This document shows, piece after piece, positions 1-7,911 of a stretch of 26,609 bases of DNA. The notes beneath the pieces were generated by a model, which was not told where the DNA came from, did no database searches, and saw only the letters and a list, made by a program, of their open reading frames with translations. Where the stretch lies: NCBI GenBank assembly GCA_903925515.1, contig CAIYFP010000474.1, positions 1 to 26,609 on the forward strand, written 5' to 3'. Each line of letters opens with the position of its first letter. Position 1 is the first letter of the stretch. The DNA is from an uncultured Verrucomicrobiota bacterium. GTDB taxonomy: Bacteria > Verrucomicrobiota > Verrucomicrobiia > Limisphaerales > UBA9464. Made by a program: the position numbers and the translations under genes.

Positions 1-204
1 GAAACATTTGGGGAGCCGTGGAAGTGGCCGGGAAACCCGCGCCGACCATGACGCTTGCGGGGGATGCTCTGGCCGGAATGGCCATGGTTGACGGCAGGGT
101 TACTTCCTTCGGGCACCGAGGCGCACCGGGGTCGGTGCCATGACAGGCCTGAATCGGGTCGGTGGGATTTGTCAATACTTTGGATGTGACCCCATTGCCT
201 TGGG
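1..204. other. Non-coding left edge with a hairpin
   Basis: No credible gene is seen here. It lies downstream of the minus-strand esterase. A perfect 7-bp inverted repeat, GGCACCG (112-118) and CGGTGCC (133-139), could form a hairpin with a 14-nt loop. Neither side has a T-run, so it is not a convincing intrinsic terminator. Around 165-205 the sequence becomes AT-richer than its surroundings (tttgtcaatactttgg) and contains TGACCCCA, an element that recurs near 5512. Confidence 0.4.
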
Positions 205-1893
205 TTACCTCCCGCCCTTGCAATGGGGGCAGTGGCCGCCGTGCATGAAGCGGGCCTTGAAGTAGGCCTCCCGCCCGCCGCCACCCGCGGCGGCGGCGGC
301 GGCTGCACCCGCGTCCGCCGCCGCCTGCATCTCCCGCCACACCTCCGGCAAGGGGCGCGGGTTCCATCCGTGGCCCTTCCCCGGACCGAACTCGAACCGT
401 GCCCCGGCCGCTGGGACGAGCCTGCCCATCGTCTCGGCGAGACGATGCACGGCGTGGTTGAGGAAGTATTCGTCCGACTCGCCCACCCAGACGCGGATCT
501 TGCGGCCCAGCTTGGGCGCGAGGGTCGGCCAGTTGTCCTCGATCACCCGGCGCAGGTCCCATCGGGCCCATGCCTCGCCGACCCCCGGCTTCATCGCACC
601 CGAGACCGGGTCCCACCCTGGCACCGGCCAACCATCCGCGCCGCGCCCTCCGAACGTCGCGTTCCATGAGCCCCATTGCCCGCCGCTTCGCGTGAACACG
701 CCGCCGAGGCCCAGCACGTTCTCGTGCCGGACCTCCCGCCGCATCGTGAACTGCGTCCCGCCATCCAACGTCCGGGCCGAGACACGCTCCGTCCCGGCCG
801 GGTTCACGAACGCGTTGGCGTCGCGGTAAAGGTCCACCAACTGGAAGTCCCGGAAGTCCACCGGGTCGGGGAACCCGGACCAGCATCCGCCGAAGAAGTC
901 CGGGTAGAACACCTGCAACGCCAACGACACCCAGCCGCCTGTCGAGCCCCCGGTCGTGAAGCGTGCCCACGGCTGCCCGAGCCCCCGGAACTCATGCTCG
1001 ACGGCCGGCAGGACCTCTTCCATCAAGGCCCGCCCGAAGGGTCCATGGTTCTCCGAGTCCACCTGATACGGATCCCCCAGCGGCCCGGCCCCGTCCAGCG
1101 TCACCCAGATCAACTGCGGCGCGTCCGGCTCGATCCATGCTGCCGCCAGCCGGGACCCTTCCCTTGCCCATGCCAACGCCCGGTCATGACGCGACGCGAA
1201 CCCGCCCACGTCCACGACCACCGGATACCTTCGCGAGGGTTCCGTCTCCCACGAACGCGGCAGCACCACCCCCACCCGGCAATACATGTCGCGCCTCCAG
1301 AACCGCGACAGGACCTCGGAGCGAATCCTCCGGAACCGCACCGGGCCGGATTCCCTTGGCAAGGCGTCCTCGGGCAAGCGCCGCGTCAACGCCAGCCGCG
1401 CCAACCCGGCCCGGTCCGGGGGCAGATCGAAGTCCACCGTCTCCGAATGCCAGTTTCCCGGCGCGCCCGGGAACCAAAGGTCCCGGTTCGTCACCAGCAC
1501 CGCCTGCAAGGCATAACGTCCCGGCGGCATCTCCCGGAGGTGATTCCATGGAAACACCGAGCTGCCCTCCCCCAGCCGGACCTGGCCGTCGGAAGTCACG
1601 TGGGTCACGTCCACGCCCAGCACCGTGGGTGCATTGGGCCCGACCTCGCCAAGGAGCCTCCGGGGCTCGGACGTGCCATGCCGTGCGGCGACCACCAGCA
1701 ACCGGGATTCCGCCGCGAGCTGGAAGCCCTCCGGGAGCCGCACCTCGAACGCGAGCGACCCGGAGGGAACCGGCCCCGCAGCGGGGCCATGACCGGTCGC
1801 CGCGCGGCAAGGGCCCCCCGTCATGCCATGCCACGCCAACAGGAACACCCCGACACACCCACCCCAAAGGCCGCGCCCCAACATGGGGGCCAT
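205..1893 (-). CDS. Exported alpha/beta-hydrolase esterase (Esterase_D / PF00756-like)
   Basis: A 562-residue secreted esterase-like protein. Residues 1 to about 31 look like a Sec signal (hydrophobic GGCVGVFLLAW, then PCRA). Residues about 45-190 form a beta-rich accessory region. The hydrolase domain follows from about 195. The nucleophile elbow is GGSTGG with Ser317; likely triad partners are Asp474 (GESDEY) and His508 (GKGHGW). These match the enterochelin-esterase/Esterase_D fold, whose members cleave acyl esters on small molecules or glycans; the substrate here is unknown. The tail is odd: a poly-Ala/Gly run (about 530-540) and a final CPHC pair that could bind metal or form a disulfide. 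The ATG at 1893 gives an intact signal peptide; no good Shine-Dalgarno is visible. It diverges from another exported esterase at 2075, which suggests related roles in carbohydrate de-esterification (inference). Confidence 0.85.
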   Translation of the reverse strand: MAPMLGRGLWGGCVGVFLLAWHGMTGGPCRAATGHGPAAGPVPSGSLAFEVRLPEGFQLAAESRLLVVAARHGTSEPRRLLGEVGPNAPTVLGVDVTHVTSDGQVRLGEGSSVFPWNHLREMPPGRYALQAVLVTNRDLWFPGAPGNWHSETVDFDLPPDRAGLARLALTRRLPEDALPRESGPVRFRRIRSEVLSRFWRRDMYCRVGVVLPRSWETEPSRRYPVVVDVGGFASRHDRALAWAREGSRLAAAWIEPDAPQLIWVTLDGAGPLGDPYQVDSENHGPFGRALMEEVLPAVEHEFRGLGQPWARFTTGGSTGGWVSLALQVFYPDFFGGCWSGFPDPVDFRDFQLVDLYRDANAFVNPAGTERVSARTLDGGTQFTMRREVRHENVLGLGGVFTRSGGQWGSWNATFGGRGADGWPVPGWDPVSGAMKPGVGEAWARWDLRRVIEDNWPTLAPKLGRKIRVWVGESDEYFLNHAVHRLAETMGRLVPAAGARFEFGPGKGHGWNPRPLPEVWREMQAAADAGAAAAAAAGGGGREAYFKARFMHGGHCPHCKGGR

Positions 1894-2074
1894 CGTCCCA
1901 TGTCCCGCGCGCCATGGCGAGGTTCACGATGGGCTCCCGCGCCACGGTCGGGGTCCCGCCGGAGCCCCACGCCCGAAGTGCGCGCGGCGGGGGCGGGCAC
2001 CCGCCTTCACGTCGGGCCTGTCCCCGGGGATTCCGCGATTGACCCGCGACGGGAATCGGCCGTCCCTCGTCGGG

Positions 2075-5000
2075 ATGATTCGATCTGGAACACCAGGCGC
2101 GGCAGGGGCACCGAGGACGGCCGGGACGCATGGGCGGGCCTTGATTGCGATGGCAGGGGGCATGGCATGGATGGCGTTGGCCACATGCGGCCATGCGGCC
2201 GGGGATGAGCGGTTGCCCGGATGGAAGCACTCCGCGTCGATGTGGGTTCTGACGACGTCGAATGGCGTGCCGTTGCCCAAGGGGGCCGTGGTCAAGGGCT
2301 TCCCGCTGCTGGTGCGCCTGGCGTCGCCCGGGTTCGACTTCGCCGCCGCGCGGCCCGGCGGCGACGACCTCCGGTTCACGACGGTCCTTGGGGAAGCCTT
2401 GCCCCATGAGGTCGAGGAATGGGATGCCCCTGCCGGGCGTGCCTCCGTCTGGGTCCGCGTGCCCGAGGTGCGCGGCGACGACCAGCAGGAGCTTCGCGTG
2501 CATTGGGGCCATCCCGACGCGCCCGCCGTCTCCAACGGCAAGGCCGTGTTCGGCACGGCCGACGGGCACGTGGGCGTCTGGCATCTTGGCGCGGACGTGC
2601 GCGACGCGGTGCGCGGAGGGGAGCTGGAGGCGCGGGAGGCGCGAACGGTGGAGGGGATCGCGGGGCGGGCGCGGCGGCCGGGGCCGGGCGGCATGGCGGC
2701 TCCGGGCACGCTCGAGGGGCATGCGCTCGGCGCCGGACCCAGCACGACGGAGGCGTGGGTGCGGATGGAACGGCCGAACGGCACGGTGATCGGCTGGGGC
2801 CGCGAGGCGGCGCAGGGGAAGGTCGTGTTGCAGGTGCGCAGCCCGGCGCATGGGCGCGTGGATGCCTATTTCTCCGACGCCAACGTGGAGGGCTCGCGAC
2901 GCATCCCCGCCGGCGAGTGGACGCATGTGGTCCATGCCTACGAGAAGGGCGTCGCGCGGCTCTACATCAACGGCGAGCTCGACGCCACGGGCCCCGGGCG
3001 GGCGGCGGCGTTGTCCATCAAGGCGCCGTCGCGGCTGTGGCTCGGTTGCTGGCACGGCCACGACGTCTTCGAGGGCGACCTCGACGAGGCGCGCTTGGCG
3101 TCGGTCGCCCGTTCGCCGGAGTGGATCCGCCTCTCGCATGGGAACCAGAAGCCCATGCAGGAACTCGCCGGGCACCTCGTGATGGCAGGCGACGGATGGG
3201 GCGTCACGCCGTCCCGGCTGAGGGTTTGCGAGGGCGGGCGCGCCATGCTGCGGGCCTCGGCGGGCGGCGCACGGCGGGTCTGGTGGACATGGCGTCGCGA
3301 CGGCGTGGAGCGCCTGGTGTCCACGGGGACGTTGGAACACGAGGTGCAGGCGGGACGCGTGCAGGGCACGGGGCAGGGCACGATGGTGTTCCATGCGGCC
3401 TTCGCGGACGGGGTGCGCGCGGTGGAGGTGCCGGTGGAGCTGGAGGAGGCGATCCCGGACCCGGACTTCACGTTGGAAGGGCCGACGCGATGGGACGGGC
3501 GCAAGACGGTGGAGGTGTCGGCGCGGCCTGCGAACGAGGCGGCGTTGAAGGCGGCGGGCGCGCCGGAGACACGTTGGACATGGGAGATCGACGGCATGGC
3601 GACGACGCGCGAGGAGTTGCCGGGCCGCCTTCGCTTGCTGCGAGCCCATCGAAGCGGGTGGGTCCATGTCCGCGCCATCGCGTCCAATGGCGGCAAGGCG
3701 GTCGGGCGCTCGCTGTCGATCCACGTGAAGGAACCGGCCCGGGATCCATGGGTGGAACGTTCGCCCGGGCCGGAGGAAAGGCCCGAGGACAACCAGTTGT
3801 ATGCACGCGACCCACGCGGCGAGGGCACGGTGGTTTGGACCGGGAAGTCCCGCGTCCCGGGCTCCACGGTCTTCCTGCGCGCAACCGGCGAGGATGGGCG
3901 CGTGCGCGAACGAACGGCAAGGGTGACGAGGGATGGGTCGCACTCGGTCGCGGTTCGGATTCCGGCGGGACTGGCGAGGCACCGGATCGAGATGGGCACG
4001 CGCAAGGGCAAGGCCGAGACCGTCTTGCACGTGGCGACCAACGTGGTCTGCGGCGACGCCTACCTCGTCATGGGCCAGTCGAACGCCGTGGCAACGGACT
4101 TCGGCAAGGAGGACCCTGCATGGGGCAGCCCATGGATCCGGGGCTTCGGATCCATGTCATGGGAACCGGAACCGCAACGGGGCTGGGGAGACGCGGTCGC
4201 GCGCGGACGCCGGGGCGAGGCGTTCCAAGTGGGTTGTTGGGCGATGGAACTGGGCCGGCGGCTCGTGGAGTCCGAACGCGTGCCCGTTTGCTTCATCAAC
4301 GGCGCCGTGGGCGGCACGCGCATCGACCAGCACCAACGCAGCGCGACCCGCCCGGACGACCCGGCCACCCTGTACGGGCGCCTCCTCTGGCGGGTCCGCG
4401 CGGCGCGCTTGACCCACGGTGTCCGGGGAATCCTTTGGCACCAAGGCGAGAACGACCAAGGCGCCGACGGCCCCTCCGGGGGCTTCGGATGGGAGTCGTA
4501 CCGGCGTCACTTCATCGACATGGCGGGCTGTTGGAAGCAGGACTACCCGAACGTCCGGCACGTGCACCTGTTCCAGATCTGGCCGCGCTCATGTGCCATG
4601 GGCGTGGGCGACTCGGACAACCGCCTGCGCGAGGTGCAGCGTCGGTTGCCGGAGGACTTCGGATGGGTGCACGTCATGTCCACGCTGGGGATCGACCCGC
4701 CGGGCGGATGCCATTACCCGGCCGCCGGGTACGCCGAGATCGCGCGCCTTGTCTTCCCCTTGATGGAACGCCACCACCACGGCAGGCGGCAGCAAGGCAT
4801 CGTGACGCCCCCGAACATCGTGTCGGCAAGGTTCACCGGGCCGGGGCGCGACGAGCTCGTGCTGGAGTTTGACCAACCCGTGCAGTGGACGCCGGGACTG
4901 GAGAAGGACTTCTGGGTGGGCGACCCGGCAACATCGCGGGCCGCGGAAGGTCGGGCGGACGGCAACACGGTGCGGCTAAGGCTCGGCAAGCCTGCGACTG

Positions 5001-5113
5001 CCGGGGCGACGGTGAGCTACCTCGACGGACGCACATGGAAGCCCGGCCGGGTCTTGCGTGGCGCCAACGGCATCGCCGCGCTCACCTTCTGCGACTTCCC
5101 GGTGGGGAAGTGA
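2075..5113 (+). CDS. Exported DUF2341 / LamG-like / SGNH sialate-O-acetylesterase-type protein
   Basis: The reading frame is open from 1823, but the ATG at 2075 gives a sensible signal peptide (basic start, then hydrophobic ALIAMAGGMAWMALATCGHA) and avoids the divergent esterase; the product is 1012 residues. Domains in order: DUF2341 (about 55-165), a LamG/concanavalin-like fold (about 210-375; WTHVVHAYEKG, LYINGELD), Ig-like regions (about 390-640), an SGNH esterase related to sialate O-acetylesterases (about 655-905), and a C-terminal beta module. SGNH marks are GQSN with Ser669, HQGEN (789-793), and Asp874/His880 in IDPPGGCH. Such enzymes remove acetyl groups from sugars outside the cytoplasm; the two N-terminal modules are typical carbohydrate-facing domains. 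The exact sugar cannot be told. There is no clear ribosome-binding site and no terminator after the TGA. Confidence 0.85.
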   Translation: MIRSGTPGAAGAPRTAGTHGRALIAMAGGMAWMALATCGHAAGDERLPGWKHSASMWVLTTSNGVPLPKGAVVKGFPLLVRLASPGFDFAAARPGGDDLRFTTVLGEALPHEVEEWDAPAGRASVWVRVPEVRGDDQQELRVHWGHPDAPAVSNGKAVFGTADGHVGVWHLGADVRDAVRGGELEAREARTVEGIAGRARRPGPGGMAAPGTLEGHALGAGPSTTEAWVRMERPNGTVIGWGREAAQGKVVLQVRSPAHGRVDAYFSDANVEGSRRIPAGEWTHVVHAYEKGVARLYINGELDATGPGRAAALSIKAPSRLWLGCWHGHDVFEGDLDEARLASVARSPEWIRLSHGNQKPMQELAGHLVMAGDGWGVTPSRLRVCEGGRAMLRASAGGARRVWWTWRRDGVERLVSTGTLEHEVQAGRVQGTGQGTMVFHAAFADGVRAVEVPVELEEAIPDPDFTLEGPTRWDGRKTVEVSARPANEAALKAAGAPETRWTWEIDGMATTREELPGRLRLLRAHRSGWVHVRAIASNGGKAVGRSLSIHVKEPARDPWVERSPGPEERPEDNQLYARDPRGEGTVVWTGKSRVPGSTVFLRATGEDGRVRERTARVTRDGSHSVAVRIPAGLARHRIEMGTRKGKAETVLHVATNVVCGDAYLVMGQSNAVATDFGKEDPAWGSPWIRGFGSMSWEPEPQRGWGDAVARGRRGEAFQVGCWAMELGRRLVESERVPVCFINGAVGGTRIDQHQRSATRPDDPATLYGRLLWRVRAARLTHGVRGILWHQGENDQGADGPSGGFGWESYRRHFIDMAGCWKQDYPNVRHVHLFQIWPRSCAMGVGDSDNRLREVQRRLPEDFGWVHVMSTLGIDPPGGCHYPAAGYAEIARLVFPLMERHHHGRRQQGIVTPPNIVSARFTGPGRDELVLEFDQPVQWTPGLEKDFWVGDPATSRAAEGRADGNTVRLRLGKPATAGATVSYLDGRTWKPGRVLRGANGIAALTFCDFPVGK

Positions 5114-5288
5114 GGGGGAAGGTGGATTCGCGGGGCATGCGGGGCTGCCGCCATGGACGCGGCACGTTGGCGTGAGGTCTTCCCATGGGAGGCCCATTCC
5201 ATTCGTGCTCCATGGCCTTGGCAAGGGGCCTGCCTTGGCCCTGGTCATGGCGTGCAAACAATCCATGCCGCCATGACGCTAAGAATGA

Positions 5289-5433
5289 AGTCCCCGGGAT
5301 GCCCATGCTTGGGTTCATGCCCCAGCGCCAGGATGGCGTGTTGGCTCGCGGCCTGCGGCAACCCATCCGCTTGGGGATCGAGAGATTTCCTCCTCCTTGC
5401 GCGGGGATTGGGGGGGATCCCTGATCCCCGCGC
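5289..5433 (+). repeat. Dispersed intergenic repeat, copy 1 (inverted relative to 9024-9156)
   Basis: Positions about 5289-5415 align with the reverse complement of 9024-9156. Shared blocks include TGGGTTCATGCCC, GATGGCGTGTTGGC, CAACCCATCCGC, TGGGGATCGAG and CCTCCTCCTT, with scattered substitutions and a few indels between. This copy ends in a perfect 10-bp inverted repeat, GCGCGGGGAT (5399-5408) and ATCCCCGCGC (5424-5433), which the other copy lacks. The mutations do not keep a reading frame, so it is best read as a non-coding mobile or REP-like element. Confidence 0.75.
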
Positions 5434-5533
5434 AGGTCGCCTTCCAGTGCTCGCGCCCCGGACCCGGTAGCCATGCGGATGCGGTCCCGGATCCCATGTG
5501 CATGGAACAGATCTGACCCCAAGGCCCTCCCCC

Positions 5534-5558
5534 ATCCCGGGTTGCGAACGCCCGGGAT
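5534..5558 (-). terminator. Hairpin 3' of aat, possible terminator
   Basis: A perfect 8-bp palindrome, ATCCCGGG (5534-5541) and CCCGGGAT (5551-5558), with a 9-nt loop, lies 21 nt beyond the aat stop. On the minus strand it is followed by G-rich sequence rather than a T-run, so it is not a canonical rho-independent terminator. It may instead act in mRNA stability or be part of an intergenic repeat. Confidence 0.35.
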
Positions 5559-5579
5559 CATGATGCATCGGCAGCTTGG

Positions 5580-6266
5580 TCATCGCGCCGCAGCCGGGCA
5601 TGGCCAGCACGACGCCCCGTCCAGCGCGACCGCAAGCCGCGAAAGATACTCCGCCCTCGGCAACTCGAAGGCCCCCAGGGCCCGCGTTGTTTCCGTCAGC
5701 ATCTGCGTGTCGAACAGCTGGCAGCCGCGTGCCCGAAGCCGCGCCAGCAACTCCACCAACGCCACCTTCGAGGCGTTTGACACATGATGGAACATCGATT
5801 CCCCCGCGAAGAACCCCCCGATGGCAACCCCGTACACCCCGCCCGCCAACTGCCCGCCTTGCCACACCTCAAGGCTGTGTGCCCACCCCAGCTCGTGCAT
5901 CCGCTCGTACGCCTCCACGATTTCCGGCGTGATCCACGTCGCGTCCCCCTGCCGCGGCACCGTCGCGCACGCCTCGATCACCCGCCGGAAGCAACGGTCC
6001 TCCGTCACCGTGAAGCCCCCCTTCCTCAGCACCTTCGCAAGGCTCCTTCCCACGTGCACCCGTGCCACGTCAAACACCGCCCTTGGGTCCGGCGACCACC
6101 ACGTGATCGGGTTGACGCTCCATGGGAAGATGCCCGCCCGATACGCCGCCAGCAGGCGTCCCTCCGACAAGTCCCCTCCCACCGCCACCAAGCCCTCCTT
6201 CAAGGCCGAGCCCGCTGCCGGGAAGACATGCGCCGCGCCAAGGACGGGGATCACGGGCAACGCCAT
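5580..6266 (-). CDS. aat: Leucyl/phenylalanyl-tRNA--protein transferase
   Basis: A 228-residue protein of usual length for Aat. The enzyme moves Leu or Phe from charged tRNA onto proteins with N-terminal Lys or Arg, making a destabilising N-degron in the cytoplasm. Family signatures are LVAVGGDLSEGRLLAAYRAG, GIFPW, WWSPDPR, and the AGESMF...NASKVAL block that lines the catalytic pocket. A strong Shine-Dalgarno AGGGAGGAG (6276-6284, minus strand) sits 9 nt before the ATG at 6266. It is the last gene of a five-gene minus-strand run, 6 nt after the unknown protein that follows clpS. The placement is functionally neat: Aat makes N-degrons and ClpS delivers them to ClpAP. Confidence 0.96.
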   Translation of the reverse strand: MALPVIPVLGAAHVFPAAGSALKEGLVAVGGDLSEGRLLAAYRAGIFPWSVNPITWWSPDPRAVFDVARVHVGRSLAKVLRKGGFTVTEDRCFRRVIEACATVPRQGDATWITPEIVEAYERMHELGWAHSLEVWQGGQLAGGVYGVAIGGFFAGESMFHHVSNASKVALVELLARLRARGCQLFDTQMLTETTRALGAFELPRAEYLSRLAVALDGASCWPCPAAAR

Positions 6267-6272
6267 CGCCAG

Positions 6273-6764
6273 CTACTCCTCCCTTTCTTCCGCCGCGTCG
6301 CCGGCCATGCATGCCAGCCATCGGCCCACCAACGACCCCGCCACCTCCAGCAGCGCCACCAACAACCGGTTCCGCTCCGTCGGCTCCACCCGTTCCCCCG
6401 CCTCGAAGTCAGGGCTTCCCAACGCCTCCCAAAACGCCACGCGCGCCCCATTCAACGCCCGGAGCAAGCCCTCCGCCTCCGCCTCCGTCGTCCGCAACCC
6501 GTACCCGCCCTTTCCCTGCACGCAACGAGCCGGGTCCTCCAGCAGCGCGGTCGCTGCGAGCCGCGCGTCCTCAAGCCCGCCAAGCAGCTCCCCCGCAAGC
6601 AACGCCGCCGCGTCGCCCGGCATCCCCTGCGGATCCCCGCGCGTCAACGGCGGCGCCCTCCGCCTTTCCTTCGCCATGGCGTGCAGCACCACCCGCATCT
6701 CCTGCCGTTCCCTCTGGGTCAACTGCACCACCAGCCGTCCCGGCTCGCTCACCAACACCTTCAT
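6273..6764 (-). CDS. Unknown protein coupled to ClpS (possibly DUF2017-like)
   Basis: The frame runs upstream into clpS, but the ATG at 6764 overlaps the clpS stop as ATGA and begins a plausible protein (MKVLVSEPGRLVVQLTQRE), giving 163 residues. It has no signal peptide or membrane segment and looks mostly helical. It is Glu/Arg/Ala-rich with a Leu-rich C-terminal helix (NRLLVALLEVAGSLVGRW). Some bacteria, notably Actinobacteria, have a DUF2017 gene directly after clpS; its position and helical layout resemble that, but I cannot confirm homology by eye. The tight overlap with clpS and the 6-nt gap to aat suggest a role in the N-degron/Clp pathway (inference). Confidence 0.75.
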   Translation of the reverse strand: MKVLVSEPGRLVVQLTQRERQEMRVVLHAMAKERRRAPPLTRGDPQGMPGDAAALLAGELLGGLEDARLAATALLEDPARCVQGKGGYGLRTTEAEAEGLLRALNGARVAFWEALGSPDFEAGERVEPTERNRLLVALLEVAGSLVGRWLACMAGDAAEEREE

Positions 6765-7072
6765 CCGGCGTCCTTCTCCACCGTCGCCTGCAACGAGTAC
6801 CCTTGGAGCTGGTGCACGTGCGCCTCCGCCTTCTCGAACGATTCCCGCACCAGCACCGACTTTCCCTCCTCGTGCACCTCCCTCATGTGTCGCTCGGCCT
6901 TGGCGCGGTCCCAGCCGAACACCCGCTGGAACACATGCGTGACGTACGGCATCAGGTTCACCGGATCGTTCCAGCACACCACAAGGTACCCCGGCTCCCG
7001 GACCTCGCGCGCCTCCTCTCGGGGCGTCGCCACCGGGGCCGGCGTCGTCATCGGCATCGCAGGTTGCGCCAT
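6761..7072 (-). CDS. clpS: ATP-dependent Clp protease adaptor ClpS
   Basis: A 103-residue protein of normal ClpS size. ClpS binds N-degron residues (Leu, Phe, Trp, Tyr) and hands the substrate to the ClpA/ClpC ATPase. The core reads VVCWNDPVNLMPYVTHVFQR, carrying the conserved Asn-Asp of the N-degron pocket, followed by the Met/His region HMREVHEEGKSVL and the EKAEAHVHQL helix. The first 25 residues are a flexible Pro/Thr/Ala-rich extension, as usual. It starts at an ATG 9 nt after the mazG stop, with a weak AGGGTGA upstream, and its stop overlaps the next start (ATGA). The matching clpA or clpC is not in the window. Confidence 0.95.
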   Translation of the reverse strand: MAQPAMPMTTPAPVATPREEAREVREPGYLVVCWNDPVNLMPYVTHVFQRVFGWDRAKAERHMREVHEEGKSVLVRESFEKAEAHVHQLQGYSLQATVEKDAG

Positions 7073-7081
7073 GCCATCACC

Positions 7082-7834
7082 CTATCGTCCATGCCTCCCA
7101 TGGCCAACCCTCAGCGTGGCGCGGTCCGCCATGGGCCTTGCCGTCGCCTTCGCCTTCGCCCTTGCCCGGAGCGCCTCCTCCCGCCTCATCTCCCGCTCCC
7201 GGCGACGCGTCTCCGCGCGTAGCAACTCCTCCGCCGACCACCCCTTCGCATGGCAGGTGGCCGCCAGCTCGAACAACCGTCGTCCCATGTCCCGGGCCGA
7301 TGGAGTCCCTTCAACCCCATCCTCGCTTCCCGGCACGAGCCCTGCCTTGATCCCCTTCTTCAACAGCTTCTGCGCCCGCATCAAGCCGGGCATCCGACGC
7401 GGAACCCCGTCCAACGCGGACCGCCGCTCCCGCGGCGACCCCGCCTTCTCCGCCCGCTTGATCTTCTCCCAGTTCGCCCAGACATGGTCCACGTCGCGCA
7501 CCTTCACGTCCCCGAACACGTGCGGGTGCCTCCGGACCAGCTTGTCCGCCAGCTCCTGGCAAACCCGATCGAAGTCGAAGGCGCCACGCTCGCCCCCAAG
7601 CTGCGCATGGAACACCACCTGCAACAGCAGGTCGCCCAGCTCCTCCACCATTTCCGGCTCGTCGTCTGCCTCGATCGCGTCCAGAAGCTCGTACACCTCC
7701 TCCACCGCGTGCCAGCGCAACGACCGATGGTCCTGCTCGCGGTCCCACGGGCACCCGTCCGGCGCGCGCAATGCCGCCATCACCTCCAGCACTTGCTGGA
7801 TCGGCCTCAGCCTCCTCGAAGGCGCCTTCCTCAT
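7082..7834 (-). CDS. mazG: Nucleoside triphosphate pyrophosphohydrolase MazG
   Basis: MazG hydrolyses NTPs and dNTPs to NMPs plus pyrophosphate, cleaning the nucleotide pool and lowering ppGpp-linked stress in E. coli. The ATG at 7834 is preferred over a TTG at 7876 because AGGAG (7842-7846, minus strand) lies 7 nt upstream; this gives 250 residues. The N-terminal domain has LRAPDGCPWDREQ, then the metal-binding acids in HAVEEVYELLDAI and EMVEELGDLLLQ. The second domain is recognisable (RAQKLLKKGIKAG) but has lost the acidic EExxD set: its equivalent reads ARDMGRRLFELAA. It ends in a charged Arg/Ala/Lys tail. One active domain is therefore likely. It lies between proB and clpS on the same strand. 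Confidence 0.93.
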   Translation of the reverse strand: MRKAPSRRLRPIQQVLEVMAALRAPDGCPWDREQDHRSLRWHAVEEVYELLDAIEADDEPEMVEELGDLLLQVVFHAQLGGERGAFDFDRVCQELADKLVRRHPHVFGDVKVRDVDHVWANWEKIKRAEKAGSPRERRSALDGVPRRMPGLMRAQKLLKKGIKAGLVPGSEDGVEGTPSARDMGRRLFELAATCHAKGWSAEELLRAETRRREREMRREEALRARAKAKATARPMADRATLRVGHGRHGR

Positions 7835-7841
7835 CGAACCG

Positions 7842-7846
7842 CTCCT
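7842..7846 (-). promoter_or_regulatory. Shine-Dalgarno of mazG
   Basis: AGGAG on the minus strand, 7 nt before the ATG at 7834. It decides the mazG start against the upstream in-frame TTG at 7876. Clear Shine-Dalgarno sites are scarce in this window, so it carries weight. Confidence 0.7.
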
Positions 7847-7884
7847 TTCATCCTCGTCCTCCACTCCGCCCTGCAACGCCTCGC

Positions 7885-7911
7885 AAGATCACAAGATCAC
7901 AAGATCACAAG
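7885..7911. repeat. 8-bp tandem repeat across the proB stop codon
   Basis: Three perfect copies of AAGATCAC (7885-7908) plus a partial AAG. The repeat covers the last codons and TGA of proB and the start of the proB-mazG gap. Because the unit is not a multiple of three, gain or loss of a copy inside the gene would alter the C-terminal residues and stop position of ProB. Confidence 0.85.

Larger units (their letters stand above)
5114..5579. other. 466-nt gene-free region between convergent genes
   Basis: This stretch separates the plus-strand SGNH gene from aat, which ends at 5580 on the minus strand. No reading frame here has protein-like composition. It holds a dispersed-repeat copy (5289-5433), an element AGATCTGACCCC (5509-5520), and a hairpin (5534-5558). 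CATG is very dense here: 13 occurrences in 5101-5580, counted by hand. Confidence 0.6.

Noticed and set aside
2029..2057. GATTCC...GGAATC inverted repeat before the DUF2341 gene
   Set aside because: Only 6 bp with a 17-nt gap; easily due to chance.
1184..4030. Very long minus-strand reading frame opposite the DUF2341-SGNH gene
   Set aside because: Its translation is Arg/Pro/His-rich with no motif, as expected opposite a GC-rich gene; the plus strand has clear domains.
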